From assembly GCA_016946835.1 (NCBI GenBank), contig JACVTC010000088.1, forward strand, positions 388,501-452,500: a stretch of 64,000 nucleotides of DNA. The letters run 5' to 3'. Of the stretch, positions 38,150 to 56,105 are shown in pieces. Position 1 is the stretch's first letter. Each line of letters begins with the position of its first letter. The notes beneath the pieces were generated by a model. That model saw only the letters and a list, made by a program, of their open reading frames with translations, did not search any database and was not told where the DNA came from. The DNA comes from Neocallimastix lanati (nom. inval.). Taxonomy: Eukaryota > Neocallimastigomycota > Neocallimastigomycetes > Neocallimastigales > Neocallimastigaceae. A program made the translations under genes and the position numbers.

Positions 38150-39640
38150 TATTTTTTTTATTTTATTTTATTTTATTTTATTGTATTTTATTTTATTATA
38201 TTTTTTTTTATTTTATTTTATTTTATTTTATTTTATTTTATTTTATTTTATTTCATTTTATTTTATTCAATCTGTACTTATATTTATGTTTCTACTATTC
38301 ATTTTATTTTATTTTATTTTATTTTATTTTATTTTATAATATTTTATTTTATTTTATTTTATTTTATTTTATTTTATTTTATTTTATTTTATTTTATTTT
38401 ATTTTATTTTATTTTATTTTATTTTATTCAATCTGTACTTATATTTATGTTTCTACTATTCATTTTATTTTATTTTATTTTATTTTATTTTATTTTATTC
38501 AATCTGTACTTAACATTTATATTCTACTATTTATTTTATTTTATTTTATTTTATTTTATTTTATTCAATCTGTACTTAACATTTATATTCTACTATTTAT
38601 TTTATTTTATTTTATTTTATTTTATTTTATTTTATTTTATTTTATTTTATTTTATTTTATTTTATTTTATTTTATTTTATTTTATTTTATTTTATTTTAT
38701 TTTATTTTATTTTATTTTATTTTATTTTATTTTATTTTATTTTATTTTATTTTATTTTATTTTATTTTATTTTATTTTATTTTATTTTATTTTATTTTAT
38801 TTTATTTTATTTTATTTTATTTTATTTTATTTTATTTTATTTTATTTTATTTTATTTTATTTTATTTTATTTTATTTTATTTTATTTTATTTTATTTTAT
38901 TGTATTTTATTTTATTATATTTTTTTTTATTTTATTTTATTTTATTTTATTTTATTTTATTTTATTTTATTTCATTTTATTTTATTTTATTTTATTTTAT
39001 TTTATTTTATTTTATTTTATTTTATTTTATTTTATTTTATTCAATCTGTACTTTATATTCATATTCTACTATTTATTTTATTTTATTTTATATTTATATT
39101 TCAACTATTTATTTTATTTTATTTTATTCAATCTGTACTTATATTTATGTTTCTACTATTCATTTTATTTTATTTTATTTTATTTTATTTTATTTTATTT
39201 TATAATATTTTATTTTATTTTATTTTATTTTATTTTATTTTATTTTATTTTATTTTATTTTATTTTATTTTATTTTATTTTATTTTATTTTATTTTATTT
39301 TATTTTATTTTATTTTATTTTATTTTATTTTATTTTATTAAATCTGTACTTTATATTCATATTTCTACTATTTATTTTTTTTTTATTTTATTTTATTTTA
39401 TTTTATTTTATTTTATTTTATTTTATTTTATTTTATTAAATCTGTACTTTATATTCATATTTCTACTATTTATTTTTTTTTTATTTTATTTTATTTTATT
39501 TTATTTTATTTTATTTTATTTTATTTTATTTTATTTTATTTTATTTTATTTTATTTTATTTTATTCAATCTGTACTTTCTTATTTAATATTCTACTTTTT
39601 ATTTTATTTTATTATATTTTATTTTATTCAATCTGCATTT
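38150..39640. repeat. TTTTA pentanucleotide array with recurring 30-40 bp spacer
   Basis: About 1.5 kb of TTTTA units, interrupted about ten times by a related spacer beginning CAATCTGTACTT and containing TATGTTTCTACTATTCA or TATATTCTACTATTTA (38268, 38428, 38499, 38566, 39041, 39128, 39340, 39438, 39565, 39628). Open frames of up to 252 codons across it are artefacts of the 5-mer lacking stops. Confidence 0.95.
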
Positions 39641-39977
39641 TCTGTTGATAATATAAACAAGGTATTAATGTATTAATAATAATTAATAATATTTAAAATA
39701 AAATAAAAAAAATATAATAATTATTTTATATACGTAGTAATTATATATATATATATATATATTTATTTAATTTTCTAAAAAAAATTTTTTTAGTCATAAT
39801 AAACGTTTGTCTTAATTATTTTTATTATTATTTAAAAATTTATTTATTCATTTATAATTTATTCATTCATTCATTTATTTATCACATTATAATACGCCAT
39901 GTTTTCCGAAATACAATACAACAAAATACAAATTTATGTAATAAAAATTTTCGAAATGACACACCCCCTTAAAAAAA

Positions 39978-42536
39978 TTTTAAAATTTAAAATGTGGGGC
40001 ATTAAATTATGAATAAATTTTTATCTATAAGCCACGTTCTTAAATACAACACATTCTTAATAAAATTTTTAAAAACTTAATCTAATCATTTATAATTTAA
40101 AAGATAAATTTATTTTATTTTTTAATTTTTAAATTCTTAAAAAAAAAAAAAAATTTACAATAGTAATTTTTCTTACTATAAATTACTCTATAGTAGTCAT
40201 TATAATTACTTATGATATATATGAAAATAAAAAATAATAATAAAATAATTCAATTAATAATAATTATTCTATTATTACTATAATTACAAACAATAGTAAT
40301 ATATAATTAACAATGAATAGTAATTTGTAATAATCTATAACTTTTATTAAATATCAATTATTAATTTACATCTTTAAAGATATAGTAAGAATGTTTAAAA
40401 TTTTTCTTTATATTTATTATTATTATTATTATCATCATCATTTTCTTATTTTTTTCTTATTATTTTTTTTATTGTTATAATAATTTTTTTTTTTTTTTGA
40501 ATATAATAAATTGAAAAAATTAAAAAACATATATTTATATATTATTAGTTCAAACTGACAAATCTTAATCAATGCCTCTGAAGGAAAAGAACATAATTTC
40601 TTTCAGATAATTAATTCAAACCCTAATCCAGAATAAGAATTTCTTTTAAACAAAAATCTAATGTCTTGAAGGTAAGGTTCATTGCCTATAAACTTTTTTT
40701 CTTAATTTATTTATACACTTTTATTTTGAATGAATATTACTTTTTATTTCACATTACTATTTAAAATTTTATTCTGTTCTAATTGGCGAAATAATATTTA
40801 TTTTTTTATTGATTCTGTTTTTTTTTTTTTTTTAAAAAAAAAAAATAAACTATCATGTAATTAATAAATGAATAAATAAATAAAGATTAAAGTTCACAAT
40901 AATTGCGGCTGTAAAAAAAAAAAAAAAAAAACTTTAATTAATATAAAATAAGTTTTATTATTCAAACATAAATTAATGTCATAAATCAAATTTAAAATTA
41001 ATGATTTTATAATGTTTTTTAAAAGTGACTTGATTTCAAATAGATTAATTATATTTATTAATAAAATAAGAAATTAAAAAAAATTTATAATATTAAATCA
41101 ATGTTTTAATTATATATTTATCATTTTATTTTCATGTTTTTATTTAATATGTATATAGCTTTTAAATATAATAGTTATTAAATATTTCCTTATAAATAAT
41201 AATTATTAATATTTATAATATTTTACATTAAAGAGTCTATTTTAATCACAAGAACAACTAATTAAATAGTTAATTATAATCAAAAAATAAAAATAAAATA
41301 TTTCTCTGAATTAAGAGAAAGATGAGAAAGTTGTTAGATAGTTTTAAATGTAAAATCGAGTATAAATATTTTTCCTTGAATAAATATATGTAAAATAATA
41401 TTTGTAAAATTAAATAAATAATTTAATAATACTTTTAAAAAATTAATCCCAACAATACTTCCTCAAACTAGGGTTATATTAAAATATATTATATAGAAAT
41501 TAATAAATAATTAGTATTTTCATTTCATTTGCTATTATTTAATCTGATTTGCATCTAAAAAAAAGGAATACAAAATATTTTTTATCATACAGATATACAG
41601 ATATTAACTTTTTTTTTTATTCCTAAATATAATCAAAAATTATTAAAGAAAAGAAAATTCGATCTTTAAAGAAATTTTTTTTTTCTCTTCATAAATTAAT
41701 TATCTGGTGTAATTAAAAATATATAAAAAAGTATTTAGAAGTTATTGATACATATATAAATATATAAATATATAAATATATAAATATATAAATATATAAA
41801 TATATAAATATATAAATATATAAATATATAAATATATAAATATATAAATATATAAATATATAATTTTCTTTAAATATTGTTAAAAATTTTTTAATCTTTA
41901 TTTCTTAAATACAATCACAATTATTATAATATAATTATTAATAATATTTATGAAAATAATTAAAAAAATTATTCATTGCATTAGTAATACATCTGTTAAT
42001 AATGCCATTGAATAACTCTTAGTACTGCAACTACTAATAATGAAATAATTAAATAGAAGTATTAATGTATATTTTTTTTTATTTTTTTATTTTTTAAATA
42101 TAAATATAAATATGCTTAAATAACATGATAATGATAAAAGTAATTTTAGAAATAGTTTTTTAATTATGTAATTTCAATAATAGTTTTACTATTTTTTTTT
42201 TTTTTTTTAGTGAATTATATTTTTAGTTTAATAAATTAGTACTAATATATAAATATTAATACTATGAATTAATGTCTGTATTACAAATCAAGCTTTTATT
42301 TAATGGTTAAGTTCTGTAATATAAAAGATCAATATTATTTAGACTGAAACAAACTAAATATGAAAAAATATAGTTATGATAATAGTAATTTTAATTAATT
42401 CTAATTTATGTTCGTTATTATTCTTATTTTTATAATCATAAGATAAAAAAAAAAGTTATTATACTTATTTTTATAATCATAAGATAAAAAAAAAAGTTTA
42501 AATAAAATAAAAAAAAATTAATATAAAATTAGGAAT

Positions 42537-42569
<33 letters not shown>

Positions 42570-43379
42570 ATAATTTTAATTATGATTTTTAAAAAATTTA
42601 AAAATTATATCCACATTAAATTATTTATAATATTCTAATTATAAAAAAAAAATATATATATATATAATTTTTGATATGTATCACAAAATGTACATGTAAT
42701 GTAATAGCAATTTCTTTTTATGAGATTTTTTTTTATTTTTTTTAACCTTAATAGATTATTGGTTTATAAAAAAAAAAAAGTTAATTCTTTATTGTTATTG
42801 GTTTATAATATATATATTTATTTAAAAAAAAATTAATAAATAAATTACTTTTGACCCATAAGTATATAGAGAATTTATTTACTGTTAAGTACTTTTTAAT
42901 TAATATTTAAAAAAAAAAAAAAAAAAAAGAATATGAAATACGAAACAACGTTACAATGTTTTCAATAAATAATAAAATATTGCAATATATATAATATATA
43001 TATAAATATATGATAATACTTATAATAATATCAATAATAATAATATAAAATAATGAAATTTAATATTCATAATATTAGCTTTAAGTGACCATAGTAATAA
43101 TTGAAATTTCAACAATGTTAAAAAAGCAATGTTAATATCAAACATATTTTGGATATGTATTTTAAATATTTATGAAATGGTTCTGATTAATATATAAAAT
43201 TATTTAATAATATATTTTATAAAGAAAAAAAAAGATTTCTAATTTAATTTTAAATTTAATATGGAAAATTTTTCAATATTTAATAAATAAAAAATATTAT
43301 AAGCTATTTTGTGTATGATTTATAATATATATAATAATATATATAATAATATAATATATTTTTTAATATTGTTTTGAGG

Positions 43380-43413
<34 letters not shown>

Positions 43414-45222
43414 TAAATATATACATATATAAACATAATCAATAAATAATCAATAATCAATAATCAATAATCAATAATTAATAATTAATAATTAATTCAT
43501 AATCAATAATTAATAATCAATAAATAAATAATCAATGAATAGATAAATAATAACTAAATTATTAATCTTTAATATTATTTAAAGTAAAATTTTGAAGATA
43601 TTAAAAATTGCATATTAATATATCCTTTTATATTTATTCAAGTAGTTTGCATTTTCTTAATTTTTTTTTTTTTTTTTTGACTATTGTTTAGAATTAGGAA
43701 AAATGTTTTGCTTATTTATTAATCAATTTTATAGTTAATATTTCTCCTTTTTATTAGTTATTATTTTTGTTTATTAAATAGAATGAAGCAACAAACCTCA
43801 AAAGTTAATATGCAATAATGATATAGTAAAAAAGTTTTAGTAAATGAGAATAATGGCTATAAAAAAAAAAAACCAAAATCTTAGATTAATAATATATAAA
43901 AATAATAGTTATCCTATTAATCATAAAAAAAGAATATTAAAAATTTTCTACATATTAGGTATATTTCATATTGCATACAATTAATACAAATTAATTTATA
44001 ATATATGAAGTGTATAAATTAAAATGAAAAGTTTATTATTATTTGAACTATTGATCATATCATACTTTATTATTAAGGTAAAATTAAATAAAAAAAAAAA
44101 AAAACAAAAAACAAAACAAAAATCAAAAAAACAAAATTTTATATAATACATATATATGTAATATATTGTAAATATGAAAAAAAATTGATTAAATATTTTG
44201 AAACGGTATACTTTTAAATTAAATAGTTTAAACCTTTCATATTTTTTTAATTATATATATTATTACTATTAGAATTCTTATTAATTTTATTTATTATACT
44301 ACATTTTGTAATTGAATATGTATTACAACTCAATAGCTATATCGTACAAATACAGTTTAAATAGTTTTAACTATTTTCTTGATTGTAAAAAAAAAAGGCT
44401 GTACCTTGTTTTAAGAAATCATAAATTAATAATAACTATTTTTATTTATTTATTTATTTTCTTTTTATTTATTAAATCTTCAGGGAATATTAAAGAAATA
44501 ATTAACTTATTCAATATTTAATATATGAATATAAATATGTATATATTACTCCTATTAATAAAAGAATTAAACAATACTAAGATTGGTACTAAAGTTAATA
44601 TTATAATAATTTTTTTTGGTGAGCTTTTTTATGTTTTCACAATAGAAATCTATAATAGAATATTATAATATAATATATTATTATAAATAAAATTTTAAGA
44701 AGATGCTTTATGTTTCAGTAGCATAAATATATATTGTAATTTAAAAAAGTATATTTTATTTAAAATACATACCTATATAAATATATAAATAAATAAATAA
44801 ATAAATAAATAATGGAAATTATAAATATTTATAATAATAATAAATAATAAATATTTATAATAATAATGGAAATTATAAATATTTATAATAATAAATAAAT
44901 ATTTATAACAATAATATATAATAATAATTAATAATTATAATTGATAATAATAATAATAGTAAAATATTAAAATAATAATTAAATATTAAAATAATAATAA
45001 AAACAATAGGATTGGTAATATAAACATATATAATATTTAATTAATTAGTTTTAATATATTATAATTTATATTAAATAGTAATATATTCTTTATATATATA
45101 TATTTTTTTTACAATATTTTCAATATTTTATATTTTACAAAAACTTTTAAATGGTCCAATAGACTATGAGTGATACTATCAAAATATTATCTTAAAACAT
45201 ACAAATAAATAGCTCTATTGAG

Positions 45223-45253
<31 letters not shown>

Positions 45254-47033
45254 ATAAATAAATATTAATAAATAAATAAATAAATAAATAATTTAATAAA
45301 TAAACACTTTAATAAATAATTAAATATTCTAATAAATAATATATTTTAACTAAGGAAAAAGTTATTTCTGACAATATTAACAATAATATTAAATATTATT
45401 GAATTATTAAAGAAATATTATATTTAATATTTATATTATTATATTATATATTTTTAATTAAATTTTTTTTTTTTTTTTTTTTTAATTATTAAAATTTGGA
45501 AATATATAAAATAATAGAAAATATCTCTTTTTCTCCATTAAAAAAAATTTAAAGTAATATAAATATTTAGTAAATAAGTAAACAAATGAATAAATGAATG
45601 AATAAATAAATAATAATATAGTAATGAAATATAAATAAATATAATTAACAAATATAAAAAAAATTAATATAAAAATTTTCATATTTAAAAAAAAAATATA
45701 TATGTATATATTTTTTTATTTATTTAAAAAAGTTATTTATTTTAACGAATAATTATTAATTTACAAAAAAAAAAAAATAAAAAAAAATAAAAAAAAAAGA
45801 ATATTTTTATTTATTTTTTTTTTAATAAAAATATAGAATCATATTTAGAAACAATAATAATTAAAAGGACTTTTGTTTTCTTTTTACCGAAAATATAAAA
45901 TCGGAATAAAAATATAAACAAAAATAAAAATTAATAATTAAATAAAAAAGTATAAATCAAAAAAATTAATAAAACAACTAAAATAACGATAAAATATTTT
46001 TACATTAAATTATAAAAAAATTATATAATTATTATTATAATAATAAAGAAAAAAATTATATTCCTTATTTGATAAGATGCATATATTTTAATTAAACAAG
46101 GTTTATATTTTTTTTGAAAAAAAAAATTAAAGAACTTGACTCAGTAGTAAAGTAATATATTGAAATAATAGTAATATAAATATTTTTTCCTTTATTATTA
46201 TTATTATAGTGTTGAAATATTTTTTTTTAATGAAAAGTTCAGAAATTAATTGATATTGAAATAAATTAAATGTTAAATAAAAAAAAAAATTGAAAAACAT
46301 TGAATAATTTTGCTAATACATTAGTATATAGTAATAAATATATATTAATATTTACAATTTTTATTTTCCTCTCTATTTTTTATTTTAATTATTAATAACA
46401 ATTTAAGATAATAAAATTATCTATTTTAAATATTTTCATTATAGAAAAAAAAATAATAATTAATAATAAAAAGGAATAAACAATAAATCTACTAATTTAA
46501 TATAATACTAATAATATTTTTTTTTAATTTATTTAGATATATTTAAATTATTTATGTAACAAAGATATATAAGAAATCTTTATTCAACGAAATAATAATA
46601 AATAGCATTTAATGTAAGATTATAATAAATTTTTATATATAACATTTTATTAAATTATAAATTATAATCTAATCATTAATATTTTTTCTATTTATTTATG
46701 TTATAAACATTTTTTTTTATATCGTTTTTATTTATATTATAAATATATATATTATAGTAAATATATAATAAATAATAATTAATATTAAAAAAATTATAAT
46801 CAAATAAAATAAATCATTACTAAGCAACATAATAAATCATAAATAAATAAATAAATAAATTGTTAATAAATAAATATTTAATCATAAATATAATTAACAA
46901 AAAAAAAAAAAAAAACAAAAAACAAAAACAAAATTTCCTTCTTAGAGTATAATTGTTACTTAATATAAAGTTTTTTTTTCTTAAAAAAAAATTGATTATA
47001 ATAAAGTTGTTTTTATAGATATTAAATATTAAA
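39978..47033. other. 7-kb intergenic desert
   Basis: No supported gene over 7 kb. Starts with another MULE-like terminus pair (ATGTGGGGCATTAAA at 40001 and AATACAACACATTC at 40042-40055). The patch at 40552-40690 (CAATGCCTCTGAAGGAAAAG) is somewhat more complex but frame-broken. Also present: an 8-bp ATATAAAT repeat (41755-41863), a 45-bp duplication (about 42421-42510), a T run (43381-43412), ATCAATA repeats (43438-43540) and many A/T homopolymers. The right end must contain the promoter of the Skt5-like gene. Confidence 0.7.
41755..41863. repeat. ATATAAAT octanucleotide repeat
   Basis: About 13 perfect units of an 8-bp repeat in otherwise nondescript A/T-rich DNA. Confidence 0.95.
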
Positions 47034-52491
<5,458 letters not shown>

Positions 52492-52668
52492 ATAATTTAA
52501 TAGAATATTATATTTTTATATATTTTTCATTCATTAAATACATTATTGCATTTAAATAACCTTGCGATATATTAACATTTCATAAAAATAATTTAGAAAA
52601 TATATATATATAACGAAAATAACGAAAACAACTAAACAATCAAATAAATAAATAAAAAAATAAAATAA

Positions 52669-52710
<42 letters not shown>

Positions 52711-52869
52711 AAGAAAAAAAAAAAAAAAAAAAAGAAAAACAAAACAAAACAATATATTATAGATTAATTAAATAAAAAAATTTTGTTTTTTTAATTATAA
52801 TTTATATATATAAATAATATATATAATATTTATACTTTATTTGACATCAGTAGAAAAAAAAAAAAAAAA

Positions 52870-52924
<55 letters not shown>

Positions 52925-53372
52925 ATTGATTTAATTTTAATTATTTTATTTAAAATAGTTTAATTTAAACAGAAAGTATACAATTCTTTTTTCTCTATTA
53001 TTTTTTTTTTATTATTTTTATTATTTTCTATTTTTTTATTTTTATTTTCTTTTTTTAAAAAATAATTCATTTTAATTTGATAACATTTATAAATTATCTT
53101 TATTATAATAATAATAATTATTTATTTATTTATTTTTTTTTTTGTTATTAAAAAAAAAAAAATAAAATAAAATAAAATAAATAAAATAAAATAAAATAAA
53201 ATAAAATAAATAAAATAAAATAAAATAAAAGTAATAAATAAATTATTAATAAAAATAATAATTATAAAAGAAAGATAATGGTAAACAATAATGAATGAAT
53301 ATAAAGTTTAAAGTAACAGTTTTGTTTAAGATTTTATTCATCTTTATATATATATATATCTCTATGAACTTT
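52492..53372. other. Intergenic A/T-rich DNA
   Basis: 3' UTR and spacer after the Skt5-like gene: poly(A)/poly(T) tracts (52701-52733, 52877-52917), AAT units (52672-52700) and AAAAT/AAAT runs (53161-53230). No gene seen. Confidence 0.75.
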
Positions 53373-53635
53373 TTTTTTTTTTTTTTACTAATATTATACC
53401 AATCGTTAGTAGCTCCCTTGAGTTATTCTTTAAATGGTGTTATAAAAAAGCCTTTTCCCAATCGAACCGATAGGGAAAAGAAGAACCTATATTACAAGTC
53501 CTTCTTAGTACATCTTAAACTACAGATAATAATCATTATTCTTCACACAATGAATCTTGAATCTCCTAATCATATTTCTCTTGGTTCAAGAGAAGAGACT
53601 TTAGTAGTTACTATATCATCTACTTTACAGATGTT

Positions 53636-53640
<5 letters not shown>
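53373..53640 (+). pseudogene. LINE ORF2 C-terminal relic
   Basis: A diverged fragment recognisable by its end: GAGACTTTAGTAGTTACTAT then CATCTACTTTACAGATGTTA lines up with GAGAGTTTAGTGGACACCAC then ACTATCTATTTTAAAGATGTTA of the family-1 element (about 16880-16922), encoding EETLVVTISSTLQML against GESLVDTTLSILKML. Upstream NRTDREKKNLYYKSF roughly matches the SGEQRQLNELLF region. T runs flank both sides. No start, no catalytic parts. Confidence 0.45.
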
Positions 53641-53672
<32 letters not shown>

Positions 53673-54481
53673 TTATTTTTTATTTTTATTTTTTTTTGTT
53701 ATTTTTATTTTTATTTTTAATTTTCTTTTTATTAAATATTTTTGGTTGAAATGATATAGATTCATTTTATAATACCAAAATTAAAATTTACTTTTAAATT
53801 TTCATTTTACTTTAATTGTATTACATTTATTTTATTTATTTATTTATTTTTTTTTAAAGCTTATTTTTAATATATATTTTATTTGATACATTTACATTTG
53901 GATATGCATTAATCTAAAAAAAAAAAAAAAAAAAATATTATATTAATGATATTAATAGATATAATTAATATTAGTTATAAATAATAAAAAAAGAATAAAA
54001 AATTCATAATAATAATAATAATAATAGTATAATATTAAATAACAATAATAATAATAGTAATAATAAATAGTATAAAATTATATTAAAATAATAGTAATAA
54101 TAATAATAATATTATATTAAATTAAAATAATAATATAGAAAGACAGATAATTCTATAGGTTATAATTTTAATTTTAATTAGATCTTTTATGGAATAATCA
54201 TAATCATTGAAGTTAATAAATTAAAAATTTTTTTACCTAAACTAAAAGGAATTTCTAAAATAAGTATATAATCAAAATCTAAAAAAAAAAAAAAAAAAAA
54301 AATTTTTTTTTTATGAATTAATAATTTATTTAAGGAAAAAAAAAATATTTAATAGAATAATTTTTTTTTTAAATTACTTTATAATAATATTATTAAAAAA
54401 AAAAGAAAAGTTAAATTAATTTATTTTAAAATTTTATACTATTTTAAGCTTTATTTTTAATATTATCTAATATTTTTAATT
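53641..54481. other. Intergenic A/T-rich DNA
   Basis: T run of about 30 (53639-53670), ATT and AAT runs (54007-54115), A tract (54281-54301). No gene seen. Confidence 0.7.
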
Positions 54482-54889
54482 AATTTTCCTATATATAAAA
54501 TATAATAAAATGATAAATTCTTTATAAAGTGTTAAAGAAAAAATAATTGTACAAATTCGAAAAACAATATTATATAGATAGTAAATATTAACATCATTAC
54601 CATTACATATTTACAATGTTAATTTTCATATATATAAAATATAATAACTTGATAAATTCTTTATAAAGTGTTAAAGAAAAAATAATTGTACAAATTCGAA
54701 AAACAATATTATATAGATAGTAAATATTAACATCATTACCATTACATATTTACAGTATTAATTTTCATATATATAAAATATAATAACTTGATAAATTCTT
54801 TACAAAGTGTTAAAGAAAAAAAAAATTGTACAAATTCGAATAACAATATTATATAGATAGTAAATAATAATATCATTACATATTTACAT

Positions 54890-54895
<6 letters not shown>
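54482..54895. repeat. 139-bp tandem repeat, three copies, directly upstream of a gene
   Basis: Copies begin at 54482, 54621 and 54760 with AATTTTC[CA]TATATATAAA and share TAAAGTGTTAAAGAAAAAA and TTGTACAAATTCGAA blocks. The third copy ends in the A tract just before the start codon at 54930, so the repeats occupy the promoter/5' UTR position. Confidence 0.95.
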
Positions 54896-54925
<30 letters not shown>

Positions 54926-54929
54926 AGCA

Positions 54930-55904
54930 ATGGAGAATTTGTCTTTGTTAATTCTTTGTTTAGTAATAACCAATATTTTTGTGATTTTTGGTGGTGTAGA
55001 TGGGAGACCAAATTATAGTATAGAAGAAAGGGTAACTGATGAAAGTGAACCCGATTTTGATAATGAAGAAGAAAATAACAGATTTATACCTTATATGTGT
55101 GTAGATGAAAATGATCAACCCTCTAAAGATTGTTATGGTGGATGGTTTTATAAATCACGCATCTATGGTTCAGTATATAATGCTAAGTTTGCTAAGTTAA
55201 AGAATTGGAATTATGTACTTTTATCTGCAAATATTAAACAAAAAGATTCACTTATTGCAAATGTTCAAGAATTTAGAAAACAAAATATTACTGTTCATTT
55301 GATGACATTAGAAGATACCGGTTATTTAGATAATCCTGGCCAGGGATATAGTTTAATGAAACAATTATTAAATTTTGTGAATGAATATAATTTAGATATT
55401 CAGGGTGTTCATATTGATTGTGAACCTCATGCCCATCCAAATTGGAAGAATGGTAGTGTAGAAGTAAGAAATGCCATTTTCCAAAATTATATTCGAGTCA
55501 TTGAGGAATGCCGTCAAGCTGTCAATGAAGTAAGACCAAATGTAACATTATCAGCAGCAGTAGCTTGGTGGTATTCTTCTCGAACTCAAAATAATGAACT
55601 TGAAAATGGTAGGGGCTATGATTTAGTAAACGAGGATAGATTAGACTTTATTATTCCAATGATCTATGATGGTGCTGGTGGGACAGCAGAAAGAGTTCTT
55701 AATCGTGCCGAAGACTATTTAACTGATAATGCTAGTACGGTTATTGGTATTGCCTATGCTGATTATAATGAAAATTTAAACAGTACTGTAACTACCATTA
55801 TTGAGAGAAGTAAAATGAATCATCCTAACTACTTTAATGGAATATCTATTTTCTCTAATCATCTTTATGAAGATTGGGGAAATGAGTTAGATGATATCAA
55901 TTAG
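54930..55904 (+). CDS. Secreted TIM-barrel, glycoside-hydrolase-like protein
   Basis: Intronless frame of 324 residues. Residues 1-25 are a signal peptide (LLILCLVITNIFVIFGG, cleavage expected near VDG|RP), followed by an acidic linker (31-50) and a domain from about 52. Alternating strands and helices end in motifs typical of TIM-barrel hydrolases: WNYVLLSANI (93-102), TVHLMTLED (121-129), IQGVHIDCEPH (157-167, with Asp163 and Glu165 as likely acidic catalytic pair), LSAAVAWWY (207-215), FIIPMIYDGAGG (240-251) and IGIAYADY (272-279). The arrangement recalls GH18-like folds, but the family cannot be fixed by eye. Several N-glycosylation sequons (NIT, NGS, NVT, NAS, NST) fit secretion. The lack of introns, unlike most neighbours, would fit acquisition from bacteria. 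Substrate unknown. A run of about 30 A immediately precedes the ATG. Confidence 0.85.
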   Translation: MENLSLLILCLVITNIFVIFGGVDGRPNYSIEERVTDESEPDFDNEEENNRFIPYMCVDENDQPSKDCYGGWFYKSRIYGSVYNAKFAKLKNWNYVLLSANIKQKDSLIANVQEFRKQNITVHLMTLEDTGYLDNPGQGYSLMKQLLNFVNEYNLDIQGVHIDCEPHAHPNWKNGSVEVRNAIFQNYIRVIEECRQAVNEVRPNVTLSAAVAWWYSSRTQNNELENGRGYDLVNEDRLDFIIPMIYDGAGGTAERVLNRAEDYLTDNASTVIGIAYADYNENLNSTVTTIIERSKMNHPNYFNGISIFSNHLYEDWGNELDDIN

Positions 55905-56067
55905 AATTGAATTTTTTTTTTTTAATTTAATTTAATTTAATTTAATTTAATTTCTTTTAATTTAATTTATTTATATATTTTTTTTTTTTTTTATTTTTTT
56001 ATAATTATTTTTTTATTTTTTTTTATTTATTTTATTTTATTTTATTTTATTGGAAATAGTAATATAA

Positions 56068-56105
<38 letters not shown>

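Larger units (their letters stand above)
35088..39977 (+). mobile_element. Complete MULE (Mutator-like) DNA transposon, 4.87 kb, with TIRs and 9-bp TSD
   Basis: The element spans 35097-39968. The left end GGGGAGTGTG then CATTTCGAAAATTTTTATTA runs on so that 35107-35149 is the exact reverse complement of 39916-39958 (43 bp without mismatch); the outer 10 bp differ slightly (GGGGAGTGTG versus GGGGGTGTGT). TTAAAAAAA flanks both sides (35088-35096, 39969-39977), the 9-bp length typical of MULEs. It carries one transposase gene (35881-37319), a 38-bp tandem repeat and a long TTTTA array. Other TIR-like segments inside (35271, 35393-35456) hint at older nested insertions. Confidence 0.88.

Noticed and set aside
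38447-39341. Long FILFY open frames
   Set aside because: Produced by the TTTTA array; no complexity, start context or conserved residues.
44312-44521. 69-codon open frame in the 40-47 kb desert
   Set aside because: Compositionally like translated A/T-rich DNA, no domain, no splice partners.
53445-53475. tRNA-like B box on the minus strand (GGTTCGATTGGG)
   Set aside because: The flanking bases do not form a T stem and no A box lies at the right distance; the segment is LINE coding relic.
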